Below, one piece after another: positions 6,434 through 15,800 of a stretch of 27,920 nt of DNA. A program made the position numbers and the translations under genes. The stretch's first letter is position 1. Each line of letters starts with the position of its first letter. The DNA is from an uncultured Collinsella sp. (GTDB lineage: Bacteria > Actinomycetota > Coriobacteriia > Coriobacteriales > Coriobacteriaceae). Under the pieces are notes generated by a model. It saw only the letters and a program-made list of their open reading frames with translations, did no database searches and had not been told where the DNA came from. The DNA is taken from assembly GCA_900754445.1 (NCBI GenBank), contig CAAECW010000136.1, positions 1 to 27,920 of the forward strand, written 5' to 3'.

Positions 6434-8674
6434 CTAGTCAAACAGACTGGGCATGTCGTTTTCTTTCATGAGGGCGCCGGCAGAGGGGAGGCTCTGTGCG
6501 GTGAACTTCTCGGCTGAGACTCCAGCGCCAAGAATCTCCTCGGTTGTGCCGACGGTGGTGACCGAGCGGCCCTTCTTAGCCGTAAAGGCCTGGACGCCCT
6601 GCGTGTTGGTGGTCGTCTTGGTCTTGAGCAACGAGGTGTTGAAGTTCATCAGGCGGTAGTCGCTCGAGACCAGTGCGATGTCGCGATCCTCCTTGAGCAC
6701 CTGGGCATACAGCAGATTGCTGCCGCCGTAGATGGCGTTCTTGAGGCGCTTGCGGTTGGTCTTGGTGACGTATCCAGAAAGTGCGACGCGCACCACGCGG
6801 CCGTTCTCAAAGACGAACAGCACGTCGGCCTTATAGTCCTCGGGGTCGATGACCCAGATGACGCTTTCGTCGGGTTCCATCTCAAGATCGGTTGGCAGGT
6901 ACGAGCCCAGCTGGGCCGACTTGGTATCCTCAAACGCCGCGACCTTGCACTTGTATACCTGGCTCTTGTTGGTAAAGACCAGCAGCTCGTGGGTGTTGGA
7001 GGACGGGAACTCGATAAAGGGTTTGTCGCCGTCCTTGTACTTGAGCGTGGTCGCCTTCTTGAGTACGCGGTCCGTCATCTTCTTAAGGTAGCCATCGCGC
7101 GAAAGCATGATGGTGACCGGATATTCCTCGACCTCGGGCTCCAGGCTTACCTCGATGACCTCATGGGGCTCGATCCTGCCCGTGCGGCGCGGCATCACGT
7201 ACTTCTTGTTGACCGCGGCCAGTTCGTCGCTGATGACCTTCTTGATGTTGTCTTCGCTCGAGAGAATCTCCTCAAGCTCGGCAATCTCGCCCTCGAGCTT
7301 AGCGATGTCTTTGGTGCGGTTGAGGATGTACTCCTCGTTGATGTTGCGGAGCTTAAGTTCGGCGACAAACTCGGCCTGGGTCTCGTCGATGTCGAAACCC
7401 TTCATAAGATTGGGCACGACCTCGGCCTCGAGCTTGGTGCCGCGAATGATGGCGATGGCCTTGTCGATGTCGAGCAGGATTGCCTCGAGGCCGTGCAGCA
7501 GGTGCAGGCGCTCGGACTTTTTGCCCAGGTCAAAGTTAATGCGGCGACGCGTGGACTCAATACGCCACTTGACCCACTCGTGCAGAATCTGGCGCACGCC
7601 CATAACACGGGGATAGCCGTCGACGAGCACGTTGAAGTTGCACGAGAACGAATCCTGCAGCGTGGTCGAGCGATAGAGCTTGGCCATGAGCTTGTCGGGG
7701 TCGACACCGCGTTTAAGGTCGATGGCGATGCGCAGACCCGAGAGGTCGGTCTCATCGCGGATGTCGGCGATCTCCTTGACCTTGCCCTCCTTGGAGAGCT
7801 TGACGATGCGCTCGATGATGACATCGGTCTTGGTGGTGTAGGGGATCTCGTAGACCTCGATGATGCGCTCTTCGGGAATCCAGCGCCAGCGGGAGCGAAT
7901 CTGGAAACTACCAAGGCCGGTCTCGATGATCTTCTCCATCTCCTCGCGGCGGTAGATAATCTCGCCGCCGGTCGAGAAGTCGGGCATGGGCATATATTCG
8001 AGCAGGTCGCAGTCGGGATCCTTGAGGTAGTGCATGGTGGCGGTGCAGACCTCGTTGAGGTTGAAGCCGCAGATGTCGGACGCCATGGCGACGCCGATGC
8101 CCTTGTTGGCCGAGACAAGGATGTTAGGGAACGTGGTGGGCAGCAGACGCGGCTCCTTCATGGCGCCGTCGTAGCTGTCGACAAAGTCGACCGGGTCCTT
8201 GTCAATGTCCTTGAAGATCTCGGCGCTGATGGGGGAGAGCTTGGCCTCGGTGTAACGCGAGGCGGCGTAGCTCAGGTCGCCCGAATAGTATTTGCCAAAG
8301 TTGCCCTTCGACTCCACGAAGGGGGCAAGCAGCGCTTCGTTACCCGTCGCCAGGCGCACCATCGTCTCGTAGATCGCGGCGTCGCCGTGCGGGTTGAGCT
8401 TCATGGTCTGGCCCACGATGTTGGCGCTCTTCTGGCGCTCGCCCTTGAGCAGACCCATTTTGTACATGGTGTAGAGCAGCTTGCGGTGCGAGGGCTTAAA
8501 GCCGTCGATCTCGGGGAACGCACGCGAAACGTTGACGCTCATAGCGTAGGGCATGTAGTTGATCTCGAGCGTCTGCGTGATCGGCTGGTCGGTGACCTCG
8601 GAGTGCAGGCCGATGACGTTCTCGGCGTTAACCTGCTTTTTCTTTGGCTGGTTCTTCGTCTTCTTCTTTGCCAC
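6434..8674 (-). CDS. parC: Type II DNA topoisomerase subunit A (ParC/GyrA family)
   Basis: This 746-aa breakage-reunion subunit cuts and religates double-stranded DNA with the adjacent B subunit. The catalytic Arg140-Tyr141 pair is in SYAASRYTEAKL, and the winged-helix segment is KLNPHGDAAIYETMVRL (92-108). A coiled-coil region (about 430-480) and a short C-terminal beta-propeller region follow. No GyrA box (QRRGGKG-like) is visible, so a topoisomerase IV-like decatenase is favoured over a supercoiling gyrase. The position equivalent to E. coli GyrA Ser83 is Ala99, and Asp87 is Glu103. The lysine-rich N-terminus is MAKKKTKNQPKKKQ. The GTG start is preceded by AGAGGA 4 nt away. It lies 45 nt behind the B-subunit gene, so an operon is clear. 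The parC symbol is a best guess. Confidence 0.9.
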   Translation of the reverse strand: MAKKKTKNQPKKKQVNAENVIGLHSEVTDQPITQTLEINYMPYAMSVNVSRAFPEIDGFKPSHRKLLYTMYKMGLLKGERQKSANIVGQTMKLNPHGDAAIYETMVRLATGNEALLAPFVESKGNFGKYYSGDLSYAASRYTEAKLSPISAEIFKDIDKDPVDFVDSYDGAMKEPRLLPTTFPNILVSANKGIGVAMASDICGFNLNEVCTATMHYLKDPDCDLLEYMPMPDFSTGGEIIYRREEMEKIIETGLGSFQIRSRWRWIPEERIIEVYEIPYTTKTDVIIERIVKLSKEGKVKEIADIRDETDLSGLRIAIDLKRGVDPDKLMAKLYRSTTLQDSFSCNFNVLVDGYPRVMGVRQILHEWVKWRIESTRRRINFDLGKKSERLHLLHGLEAILLDIDKAIAIIRGTKLEAEVVPNLMKGFDIDETQAEFVAELKLRNINEEYILNRTKDIAKLEGEIAELEEILSSEDNIKKVISDELAAVNKKYVMPRRTGRIEPHEVIEVSLEPEVEEYPVTIMLSRDGYLKKMTDRVLKKATTLKYKDGDKPFIEFPSSNTHELLVFTNKSQVYKCKVAAFEDTKSAQLGSYLPTDLEMEPDESVIWVIDPEDYKADVLFVFENGRVVRVALSGYVTKTNRKRLKNAIYGGSNLLYAQVLKEDRDIALVSSDYRLMNFNTSLLKTKTTTNTQGVQAFTAKKGRSVTTVGTTEEILGAGVSAEKFTAQSLPSAGALMKENDMPSLFD

Positions 8675-8719
8675 GATATCCTCTTGAACTTCTTAAGGGC
8701 CGTCGTTATCGATTCGCTG

Positions 8720-10717
8720 CTACTGCAGGTCCAACTGGTCCAGGTATTCCTTGCCGTGCTCCGAGATATGGCGCTTGCGGCCCGCCTCGTCGTTGCCCAG
8801 CAACAGGTTGAACATGGTTTCCATCTTGGTGACGTCCTCGGGCTCTACCTTGATCAGGCGGCGCGTCTCGGGGTTCATGGTGGTGAGCCACATCATGTCC
8901 GGATCGTTCTCACCAAGACCCTTGGAGCGGTTGATGGAGCACTTCTGGTCGCCGATCTCCTTAAGGATGCCGTTCTTCTCGAGCTCGGTGTAGGCAAAGT
9001 AGGTCTTTTCTTTGCAATTGATCTCGTAGAGCGGCGACTCGGCGATATACACATAACCCTCGTCGATGAGCGTGGGCACCAGGCGATAGAGCATGGTGAG
9101 CACAAGCGTGCGGATGTGGTAACCGTCGACGTCGGCGTCCGTACAGATAATGACCTTGTTCCAGTTGAGGTTGTCTAGGTCAAAGGCGCCAAGGTTCTTG
9201 ATGCGCTTGTCTTTGATCTCCACGCCGCAGCCCAGCACGCGCATGAGGTCCATGATGATGTCGGACTTAAAGATGCGCGGATAGTCTTCCTTTAGGCAGT
9301 TGAGGATCTTGCCGCGGACGGGCATAACACCCTGGAACTCGGCATCGCGCGACGTGCGGATGGCGCCTGCTGCCGAGTCGCCCTCTACGATGTAGATCTC
9401 GCGACGGTTCTTATCTTTGGAGCGGCATTCGATGAACTTCTGCACGCGGTTGGCCATGTCGGTCTTCTGCTGCAGGTTGGTTTTGATGCTCTGACGCGTC
9501 TTCTCGGCGTTCTCGCGCGAGCGCTTGTTGATGAGCACCTGCTCCATGATCTTGTTGGCGGCATCTTTGTTCTCGATTAAGTAGGTCGAGAGGCGCTCCT
9601 TAAAGAAGGCAGTCATGGCCTGCTGGATAAAGCGGTTATTGATGGCCTTCTTGGTCTGGTTCTCGTAGGACGTTTGGGTGGAGAAGCAGTTGGTTACCAG
9701 CACCAGACAGTCCTGGACGTCTTGCCACTTAATGCCGCTCTCGTTTTTGTTGTACTTGCCTTGATTCTTGATGTAGGCATCGATGGCGCTGGTGAGGGCG
9801 CTGCGGGCAGCCTTCTCGGGCGAGCCGCCGTTCTCGAGCCACGATGAGTTGTGGTAGTACTCCTGCATCATGAAGGTGCGCGAGAAGCACATGCACGCGG
9901 TGATCTTTACGTTGTAGTCGGGCAGGTCCTCGCGATCGCGACCGCGACGGTCAGCCTCGATAAAGAAGGGCTCGGTGAGATAGTCGGTACCGACCTTTTC
10001 GAGCACGTAGTCCTCGATGCCCTTGGGATAGCAAAAATCCTCTTCGGAAAACTCGCCGTCGTCGCCCTCGATGCGCAGACGGAAGGTCACGTTGGCGTTG
10101 ACCACGGCCTGGCGGCGCATGGTCTCGCGATACCACTCGTGGGGGATGCTGATGGAGGTGAAGACTTCAAGATCGGGGCGCCACTTGATAGTGGTACCGG
10201 TGCGGTCCTCGTCGCTGGGCTCAATCTCGAGTGCCTTCTTTTTGGCGCCGACGACCTTGCCCTTTTTAAAGTGCAGGGAGTATTTGTTGCCGTCGCGCCA
10301 GACGGTGACGTCCATGTACTCGGAGGCGTACTGGGTCGCGCACGAACCCAGGCCGTTGGTACCGAGCGAGAAGTCGTAGTCGCCGCCCTGGTTGTTGTTG
10401 TACTTGCCGCCGGCGTAGAGCTCGCAAAAGACGAGCTCCCAGTTAAAGCGCTTCTCGGAAGGGTTCCAGTCGAGCGGGCAGCCACGGCCATTGTCCTCTA
10501 CCTGAATGGAGCCATCGCGAAAGGCGGTAAGGGTGATGAGCTTGCCGTAGCCCTGGCGCGCCTCGTCAACGGCGTTGGACAGGATCTCGAAGGCGGCATG
10601 CGCGCAGCCGTCGAGCCCGTCCGAGCCAAAGATAACGGCGGGGCGCAGGCGTACGCGTTCCTCGTCCTTGAGCTGGCGGATACTGTCGTTACCATAGTTT
10701 GCGGTGTTTTTTGCCAT
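8720..10717 (-). CDS. parE: Type II DNA topoisomerase subunit B (ParE/GyrB family)
   Basis: This 665-aa ATPase subunit carries the GHKL ATP site (E44 and N48 in FEILSNAVDEA, D75 in DNGRG, then the lid GTNGLGS at 119-125), a transducer domain, and the TOPRIM metal site (EGDSAAG and DADVDGYHIRTL). The C-terminal segment SKGLGENDPDMMW is the conserved post-TOPRIM motif. The ATP lid departs from the usual GLHGVG form. The frame is open to 10879, but the start at 10717 (MAKNTANYGN) fits the family N-terminus, and the extra 54 codons have no Shine-Dalgarno and cross the LexA-type box. An AAGGAG lies about 16 nt before it, with a closer GAGAG. It is transcribed first, then the A subunit. Confidence 0.9.
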   Translation of the reverse strand: MAKNTANYGNDSIRQLKDEERVRLRPAVIFGSDGLDGCAHAAFEILSNAVDEARQGYGKLITLTAFRDGSIQVEDNGRGCPLDWNPSEKRFNWELVFCELYAGGKYNNNQGGDYDFSLGTNGLGSCATQYASEYMDVTVWRDGNKYSLHFKKGKVVGAKKKALEIEPSDEDRTGTTIKWRPDLEVFTSISIPHEWYRETMRRQAVVNANVTFRLRIEGDDGEFSEEDFCYPKGIEDYVLEKVGTDYLTEPFFIEADRRGRDREDLPDYNVKITACMCFSRTFMMQEYYHNSSWLENGGSPEKAARSALTSAIDAYIKNQGKYNKNESGIKWQDVQDCLVLVTNCFSTQTSYENQTKKAINNRFIQQAMTAFFKERLSTYLIENKDAANKIMEQVLINKRSRENAEKTRQSIKTNLQQKTDMANRVQKFIECRSKDKNRREIYIVEGDSAAGAIRTSRDAEFQGVMPVRGKILNCLKEDYPRIFKSDIIMDLMRVLGCGVEIKDKRIKNLGAFDLDNLNWNKVIICTDADVDGYHIRTLVLTMLYRLVPTLIDEGYVYIAESPLYEINCKEKTYFAYTELEKNGILKEIGDQKCSINRSKGLGENDPDMMWLTTMNPETRRLIKVEPEDVTKMETMFNLLLGNDEAGRKRHISEHGKEYLDQLDLQ

Positions 10718-10816
10718 ACTCGCTCTCTCGGTGCTCCTTTGCTGCGTTTTAGTCATATAGATAGTCAAGTTAGCATAGCCCAGGCCATGGGCGATTCCAT
10801 CTAACACGAAATCCAT

Positions 10817-10830
10817 CGAACGCGCGTTCG
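10817..10830. promoter_or_regulatory. LexA/DinR-type SOS box
   Basis: CGAACGCGCGTTCG is a perfect 14-bp palindrome that fully matches the Gram-positive and actinobacterial LexA consensus CGAAC-N4-GTTCG. It lies in the divergent gap between topoisomerase B (start 100 bp away) and the acetyltransferase (start about 76 bp away). Which gene it controls cannot be decided from sequence; the topoisomerase genes are the more logical target. Confidence 0.7.
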
Positions 10831-10905
10831 TTATCGGTATGGAAACTGACGGCTTATCAAATGATAGAATTGCCGCCACAAATGTTTTTATTAAGGGGGC
10901 TCACA

Positions 10906-11466
10906 GTGACCGAGAAAGAGAAGATGGAGCGCGGGGAGTGGCATGATGCCAACTTTGACGAGGAACTCCTGGCAAAACGGGCGAGGGCAGAGGCGCTCTG
11001 CTATGACTTCAATATGGGAAAACCCGGAAGCGACGCGCAGCTTGACGCCCTAAAAACCTTGCTCGATACCGATCTTCCGGCGGGGCTGATGGTCCTTTCG
11101 CCTGCCTACTTTGACTACGGGGACAAGACAACCTTTGGCGACGGCTGCTTTGTGAACCATGGCTGCTACTTTATGGACGGTGGTTCTATTACCTTTGGTG
11201 ACAACGTGTTTATTGGGCCGTTTTGCGGCTTCTACACCGCTTCGCATCCCCTTGGAGCAAAAGAGCGCAACTTGGGTCTCGAGAGGGCTCTGCCCATTGT
11301 TGTTGGCGATAACTGCTGGTTTGGCGCGAACGTGTCCGTACTCCAGGGGGTTACCATCGGCAGCGGCTGCGTTATCGCTGCGGGAAGTGTTGTGACGGAA
11401 GACCTTCCGGACAACGTGATGGCGGCAGGCGTTCCCGCGGTCGTCAAGAAGATCATCGAACAATAA
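10906..11466 (+). CDS. Sugar O-acetyltransferase, LacA/Maa/NodL type
   Basis: This 186-aa protein belongs to the left-handed beta-helix acetyltransferases that move acetyl from acetyl-CoA to a sugar such as maltose or a galactoside. The N-terminal Mac domain (EKMERGEWHDAN, then LLAKRARAEALCYDFN) precedes hexapeptide repeats. The catalytic His is H114 in TASHPL, with N84 (VNHGCYF) nearby and the acetyl-CoA segment IGSGCVIAAGSVV. The frame begins at 10861, but GTG 10906 follows AAGGGGG at 10893-10899 with a 7-nt spacer and matches the family start. It is cytoplasmic. It is divergent from topoisomerase B and seems transcribed alone. The exact sugar acceptor is unknown. Confidence 0.9.
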   Translation: MTEKEKMERGEWHDANFDEELLAKRARAEALCYDFNMGKPGSDAQLDALKTLLDTDLPAGLMVLSPAYFDYGDKTTFGDGCFVNHGCYFMDGGSITFGDNVFIGPFCGFYTASHPLGAKERNLGLERALPIVVGDNCWFGANVSVLQGVTIGSGCVIAAGSVVTEDLPDNVMAAGVPAVVKKIIEQ

Positions 11467-11890
11467 CCGAGCTATTAAACGATGGGGCACGCATGGTTCC
11501 GGCAAATCCGGTTATTGGCGTGCGCGTTGGCTATGCCGTGGGCATCGCTTATGAGTAGCCATGTGCGAGGGCCCCGAAAGCCTCGTTGGCGTTGGTCATC
11601 TTTGAGATCTCGGTGCTGAGATAGGACGGCACTTCGCTTTCTAGGTGGGCGTTTGAGTATCTTCTTGATGCGGGCGAGTCCACGCTCCCTGCCGAAGTCC
11701 CTCTTACTCGGTTCCTTCCGACTCGGTTCTGCCCGAGTAAGGTTGAATAGCGAATCGAAATTGTTATGTCCGCACGGCGATGACGAACATGATTTTCATA
11801 ATGACAGATATAGTTGACATCTTCTGATGAATGCAATATATTTCTGTCATGTTGCAACGGATATCTGTCCATTACTACGAAAGGAACTCC
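11467..11890. other. Intergenic region with repeats and a possible gene remnant
   Basis: The first 80 bases hold a weak dyad GCACGC/GCGTGC (11487-11492, 11518-11523). On the minus strand, 11690 to 11552 reads as a plausible protein C-terminus (SEVPSYLSTEISKMTNANEA, then stop) with no start or Shine-Dalgarno, perhaps a decayed gene. Bases 11703-11741 contain the inverted repeat CTTACTCGG/CCGAGTAAG with two ACTCGGTTC direct copies. The promoter of the XRE gene begins at 11801. Confidence 0.4.
11801..11870 (+). promoter_or_regulatory. Promoter with three operator-like motifs for the XRE operon
   Basis: TTGACA (11814-11819), a 17-bp spacer and TATATT (11837-11842) form a near-consensus promoter. 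ATGACAGATAT (11801-11811) has inverted copies ATTTCTGTCAT (11840-11850, 10 of 11 matching) and ATATCTGTC (11861-11869). The sites flank the -35 and cover the -10, as expected for autorepression by the XRE protein. Confidence 0.72.
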
Positions 11891-12121
11891 ATGCCGGGCA
11901 AAAAGAACCTACGCATGAAGGCGGCGCGCGCGGCGGTTGGCCTTTCGCAAGCTGACTTGGCCGAGGCCGTGGGCGTTACGCGCCAGACCATCGGCCTGAT
12001 CGAGGCGGGCGGCTACAACCCCACGCTCAATTTGTGCGTGGCAATCTGTAAGGTGCTGCGCGTTACGTTGAACGACTTATTTTGGGAAGATGAAACCGAT
12101 GCCGACCCTAATACTTTTTAG
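11891..12121 (+). CDS. XRE-family small DNA-binding regulator (YgzD/Cro type)
   Basis: This 76-aa protein is almost entirely one helix-turn-helix domain: LRMKAARAAVGLSQADLAEAVGVTRQTIGLIEAG, then LAI-like helix LNLCVAICKVLRVTLNDLFW. This short form, with Q-x-I-x-L-I-E in the recognition helix, usually pairs with a neighbouring membrane protein gene. Start 11891 follows GAAAGGA with a 6-nt spacer; the frame opens at 11831 but the upstream part covers the promoter. Its stop is 9 nt before the next ATG, so the two genes form an operon. Autorepression through the motifs at 11801-11870 is likely. The inducing signal is unknown. Confidence 0.88.
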   Translation: MPGKKNLRMKAARAAVGLSQADLAEAVGVTRQTIGLIEAGGYNPTLNLCVAICKVLRVTLNDLFWEDETDADPNTF

Positions 12122-12130
12122 GAGTTCACT

Positions 12131-12715
12131 ATGAAATATGAAGATCTGAAAATCGTGCAAAAGTGGCGTGAATATGCCGGCCCAAAGGATGAACGCCTGG
12201 AGGCTGAGAACGCGAAGATCTACAAGATTGGTTTCGTGCTGCTTTCGTTTGGCATGTTGATGATCTTTTTCTATCAGTTTATAGCTCGACAGGTTACGTG
12301 GGTTCACAGCGACGCCAGTGAAATGCCGCATGGCTTTGTAACGCCGTTCGAGGCAGCCATGTATTTGTGGCTCGTTCTCGTGATGTTGATTTGCGCAGGA
12401 CTGCAAACGCAGAAGGGCTATGTCGATACCAATCGTTTTGGGCAAACCGAGCATCTTCCTGTTGGATATTTCCTGCTTGTCAGCGGCCTTAGCGGCGCCG
12501 CGTTCGCGCTTGTTATTGCCGCAATGCGCTGTATCGCTGAGGCGCAGATCGTACCGCTCGAAAGCGTCTTTTGGTTGGAGAACCTGGCCACGGGCGTGTT
12601 CTGCGGTGCGACGATTTTCGCGGCCACGTTTGCTGCCCTGTGCGCAACGTTTTTCACGGCGAAAAGACGCCGTGCCAAGCTCGAGGCAGAACTCGACTCC
12701 ACTGACGATATCTAA
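12131..12715 (+). CDS. Four-helix integral membrane protein of unknown function
   Basis: This 194-aa protein has four predicted membrane helices, near residues 32-52, 74-93, 110-132 and 151-175, with a charged amphipathic N-terminus (KIVQKWREYAGPKDERLEAE) and a basic then acidic C-terminus (KRRRAKLEAELDSTDDI). No catalytic motif is recognisable. Membrane proteins of this size linked to small XRE regulators are common in Firmicutes and Coriobacteriia, often with DUF names, and have no firm role. AGGAG lies 6 nt before the ATG, overlapping the XRE stop. A strong terminator follows. Topology is a reading by eye. Confidence 0.8.
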   Translation: MKYEDLKIVQKWREYAGPKDERLEAENAKIYKIGFVLLSFGMLMIFFYQFIARQVTWVHSDASEMPHGFVTPFEAAMYLWLVLVMLICAGLQTQKGYVDTNRFGQTEHLPVGYFLLVSGLSGAAFALVIAAMRCIAEAQIVPLESVFWLENLATGVFCGATIFAATFAALCATFFTAKRRRAKLEAELDSTDDI

Positions 12716-12721
12716 TGCGTA

Positions 12722-12757
12722 TGGGCTGGCTCTGGGTATCCAGAACCAGCCCATTTT
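12722..12757 (+). terminator. Rho-independent terminator after the XRE-membrane protein operon
   Basis: TGGGCTGGCTCTGG (12722-12735) pairs with CCAGAACCAGCCCA (12740-12753) with one mismatch and a 4-nt loop, followed by TTTT. It ends the plus-strand operon. The stem could also act on the minus-strand surface-protein transcript, which stops at 12805. Confidence 0.85.
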
Positions 12758-12804
12758 GATGTTCGATGAGCCGAGTCGGCGTCTCTCGCAAAGGTGACTG
12801 AGAG

Positions 12805-15800
12805 CTAGTGGGACCTATCCGCATCGGCTTCGTCGCTGGCACCGCGTCCGAGGGCGGTTCGGCGGGTGCTGTAGACGATAAGGCCGGCACCAGCTGCGGC
12901 GAGTGCTGCTGCGGCTGCCGTCAGGGGGACGTTGACATCGCCCGTGCCCGCAAGCGCGCCCGCTTTTCCGGAGCGCTTGTTAGTGCCGTGGTCCTTGCCA
13001 CTGCTGGAGCTGCTTCCGCCGGAGCCGCCGTCCTTGTCAGTACCACCGCCACTCGAGCCGCCACCGCCGTCCGCCGTCATCGGGGCGTCGTGAAGTCCTG
13101 TCGTATCCGCGCTGTCGCATACGCCGACCTGAACTTCTGAGCGTTCGCATGCCGCGTCGGGCACATGAAGCTCGTGCAGTACGGCATCCAGCGCCGAGTT
13201 TGCGCCCGGTCGAATTTCCTCGAGCGTTACGGGATCGAGCGCCACCAGATTACGTGCCTTCGCATACAGCGTTACGCGTTTGCCCACTTCGTCGCTCCAA
13301 CTCTCGGGAATGGCGAAGCTCATGCGGAACTGTGCCGTGCAGCCTGGTGCCAGCACGGCGTTGCCATTGTCAGCAACCAGCGGGTGCGTCGCAAAACGTG
13401 CGCCCAGCGTCTCGAGCGCGTACTTCACGTGTGCCATGTCGTTGGCCGAAGCATCCTCGGCGAGCTCCGGATCGTAGATCGATGCCATGCGTGTATTCGC
13501 TCCGAACCCGATGGATGCGCTGGAGAACGGCTGGCTGGAGCCCTCTCGGTACAGATCGATCGTGCCGGCGGTCAGCAAGGTGTTGCCGTCGTTTCGCACC
13601 GTGACCATAAAGGATTCACCTGCTGCTCCGGGCACCACCGCGCCCGAGGTAGCGACCGCGCCCGTCGGAGTGGCACACGCCACCAAGGGCACTTCGATGC
13701 CGTGCAGCTCTGCCTCGCTCTTCTCTGCGCTCACAATGTGCGTGGCGAGCGCGGAGAGCATGCCTCCCGACGTCAAAAATGTCGTTATCTGATCGACGGG
13801 ATGGTCCAGCTCGCACATCACGAACGGCTCCGTGAACAGATCGCCTGCCAAGGTGCTGGCGAAGATGCGGAAGTGCTTGCCCATCACTGCTGCCGGGTTG
13901 CCTTCTTCGTCGTAGGTTTGTCCCACCTTGCCATCGGTGTTCTCTACATAGAGCACGCACCTGCCGTTGTTGCTTACGCTAAACGATGCCGGGCCACAGT
14001 CTGCGGCGCCCACGGGCTGCGTTGCAAATGCCGATGCGCCTCGCGTCCAAGTAATATGCTGCAGTTGCTCGTTGACGGTTGCCAAAAAGCCCGTGTGCTG
14101 CGGCCACGGCACCGCGTGGGGTACTGTGGCATCTGGCGACATAACGCCCCAACCCGCGATGGACTGGCCGATCACGGCGTACGATGCACAGCCACAACCG
14201 CCTGCAGTCTCGTATGCAACGGGCACCACCATTTTGCCATTGATATTCTCGGGCTCGCCCAGCTCGATACTCGATGGTGCTTGCGGAAAGCGGAGAACTT
14301 GGCGGAACGTCAGGCTGTCGCCCGAAACGTCCGACCACAGGGTAAAGCACTCCAGCGCAACCTCGGCCTCGCTGCCGAGCGCCTTTTCTGCGGTGGTTCC
14401 GCGGCGGTGGAGGTAGGCGCCCGACAGGCGCCCGTCGACAAGTGTCTTGCCCACCGTGATGCGTGGGCACTGCAGGCAATGGTAGCCATCCTCCTGAAGG
14501 CGGCCGTGCGAGATGCTGCGCCACGACGTGTGCGATATCACGCGAACTCCGTCGTTGCTTATGCGCAGGCGCACAACGGACAGTATGCCGGATGTGCTCG
14601 CCACATCGAAAAGGGTGTTGTCACCGGCGGGGCGTTCGCCCGAGACCAGCAGCACGTAGGCGTCCTGGTTTCCCCTCCCGTCTGTATATTCCACCACGTC
14701 GAAGTCGTAATCGAATATGCCGGTGCGCTCCACGTCGCCCTCGCCAAACCCAAGGGGGAAGTCCACGGGCGTGGGAGCGGACCACGTGCCGTTCGTCTTT
14801 GTATGCACCACCAGGCGCGAACGACCATTCTCGCCGTAGCGCACCGAGGCGATACGGAATAGGCACTCCACGCCGGCGATAATCGCCAGCTTCATGTGAG
14901 CTTCGCTGAGCACGCCGGTAAACAGCACGTTGTCGCTCGAGGGCTTGATGCCGCCGCGCTCGTCCTCCGATACACCAGCAGAATTGGCGTTGGGATCCGC
15001 AACGGCGTTCGTCGCCTGCCCGATATAGGTGTACTCATACATCGGCGCGGCATTTTCATCGTTCTCCATCAGCACGTGGACGAAGTGCTCGATCTGTCCC
15101 GTGTCGTCGCTTTCTGCATCCGCCTCGAGCTCAATGCGCGTGACCGCTTGATTCCAATCGCGTACGACAGACGCGACGTTTACGGTAGTGGCCTTAACCT
15201 CGGCGCGTGCGAGCAGCTCGGCGTTGGTGACGATGGTGGCCGATGCGATAAATTGCGGCACGCCGCCCGCCTCAATGTTGCCGGCCGAGCCGAAGCAGGC
15301 ATCCAACGTGTAAGGCGTATCTCCACCCAATGCGAGCTCAGAGCGCTGGAGTACATACTGGTCGCCGTTGTTCACCGACATATTCCACGAATCGAGGAGT
15401 GTGGGCCACGACCCCGACCAAGCCTTGGTGGTCCACTTGAACATCACGAACTGGAGTATCACATCGACATCGACGTCTGCACCTACGCGCAGTCGCGGAA
15501 GCTGGTGCCCATCAGCCTTCTCGTACCCAATGAACAGCGTGAGGGATGCGGCGCCGCGCACGGCGGACGAAGCGACGCCTGAAACGCCGGCGCCAAAGGT
15601 GACGGCAAGCCCGATCTGGATGGTGAACGAGCCCGAGGTGTTTGAATAGTCGAGCGATATGTTTTTGAAAAACGCCGCGCCGCTACCGTGCGTGTGGGCG
15701 CCCACGGCGAGCGCCAGTTTTGCCAGCACCCAGGGGTTGACGTTTAGGAAAAACGGCACCGGTCCTAGGGTAAACTGCTCGGTCCAATTGAGGTCGGTTC

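Noticed and set aside
6989..9178. Long plus-strand open frame (729 codons) antisense to the topoisomerase genes
   Set aside because: It is the mirror of two well-conserved topoisomerase genes in GC-rich DNA; it lacks domain logic and crosses the A/B gene junction.
10718..10879. Longer topoisomerase B start at 10879
   Set aside because: The extra 54 residues do not fit the family, have no Shine-Dalgarno, and span the LexA-type box and the divergent promoter area.
13165..14862. Long plus-strand open frame (565 codons) inside the surface-protein gene
   Set aside because: It is antisense to a continuous gene with clear signal and sortase ends; composition is rich in R, C and H, typical of a shadow frame.
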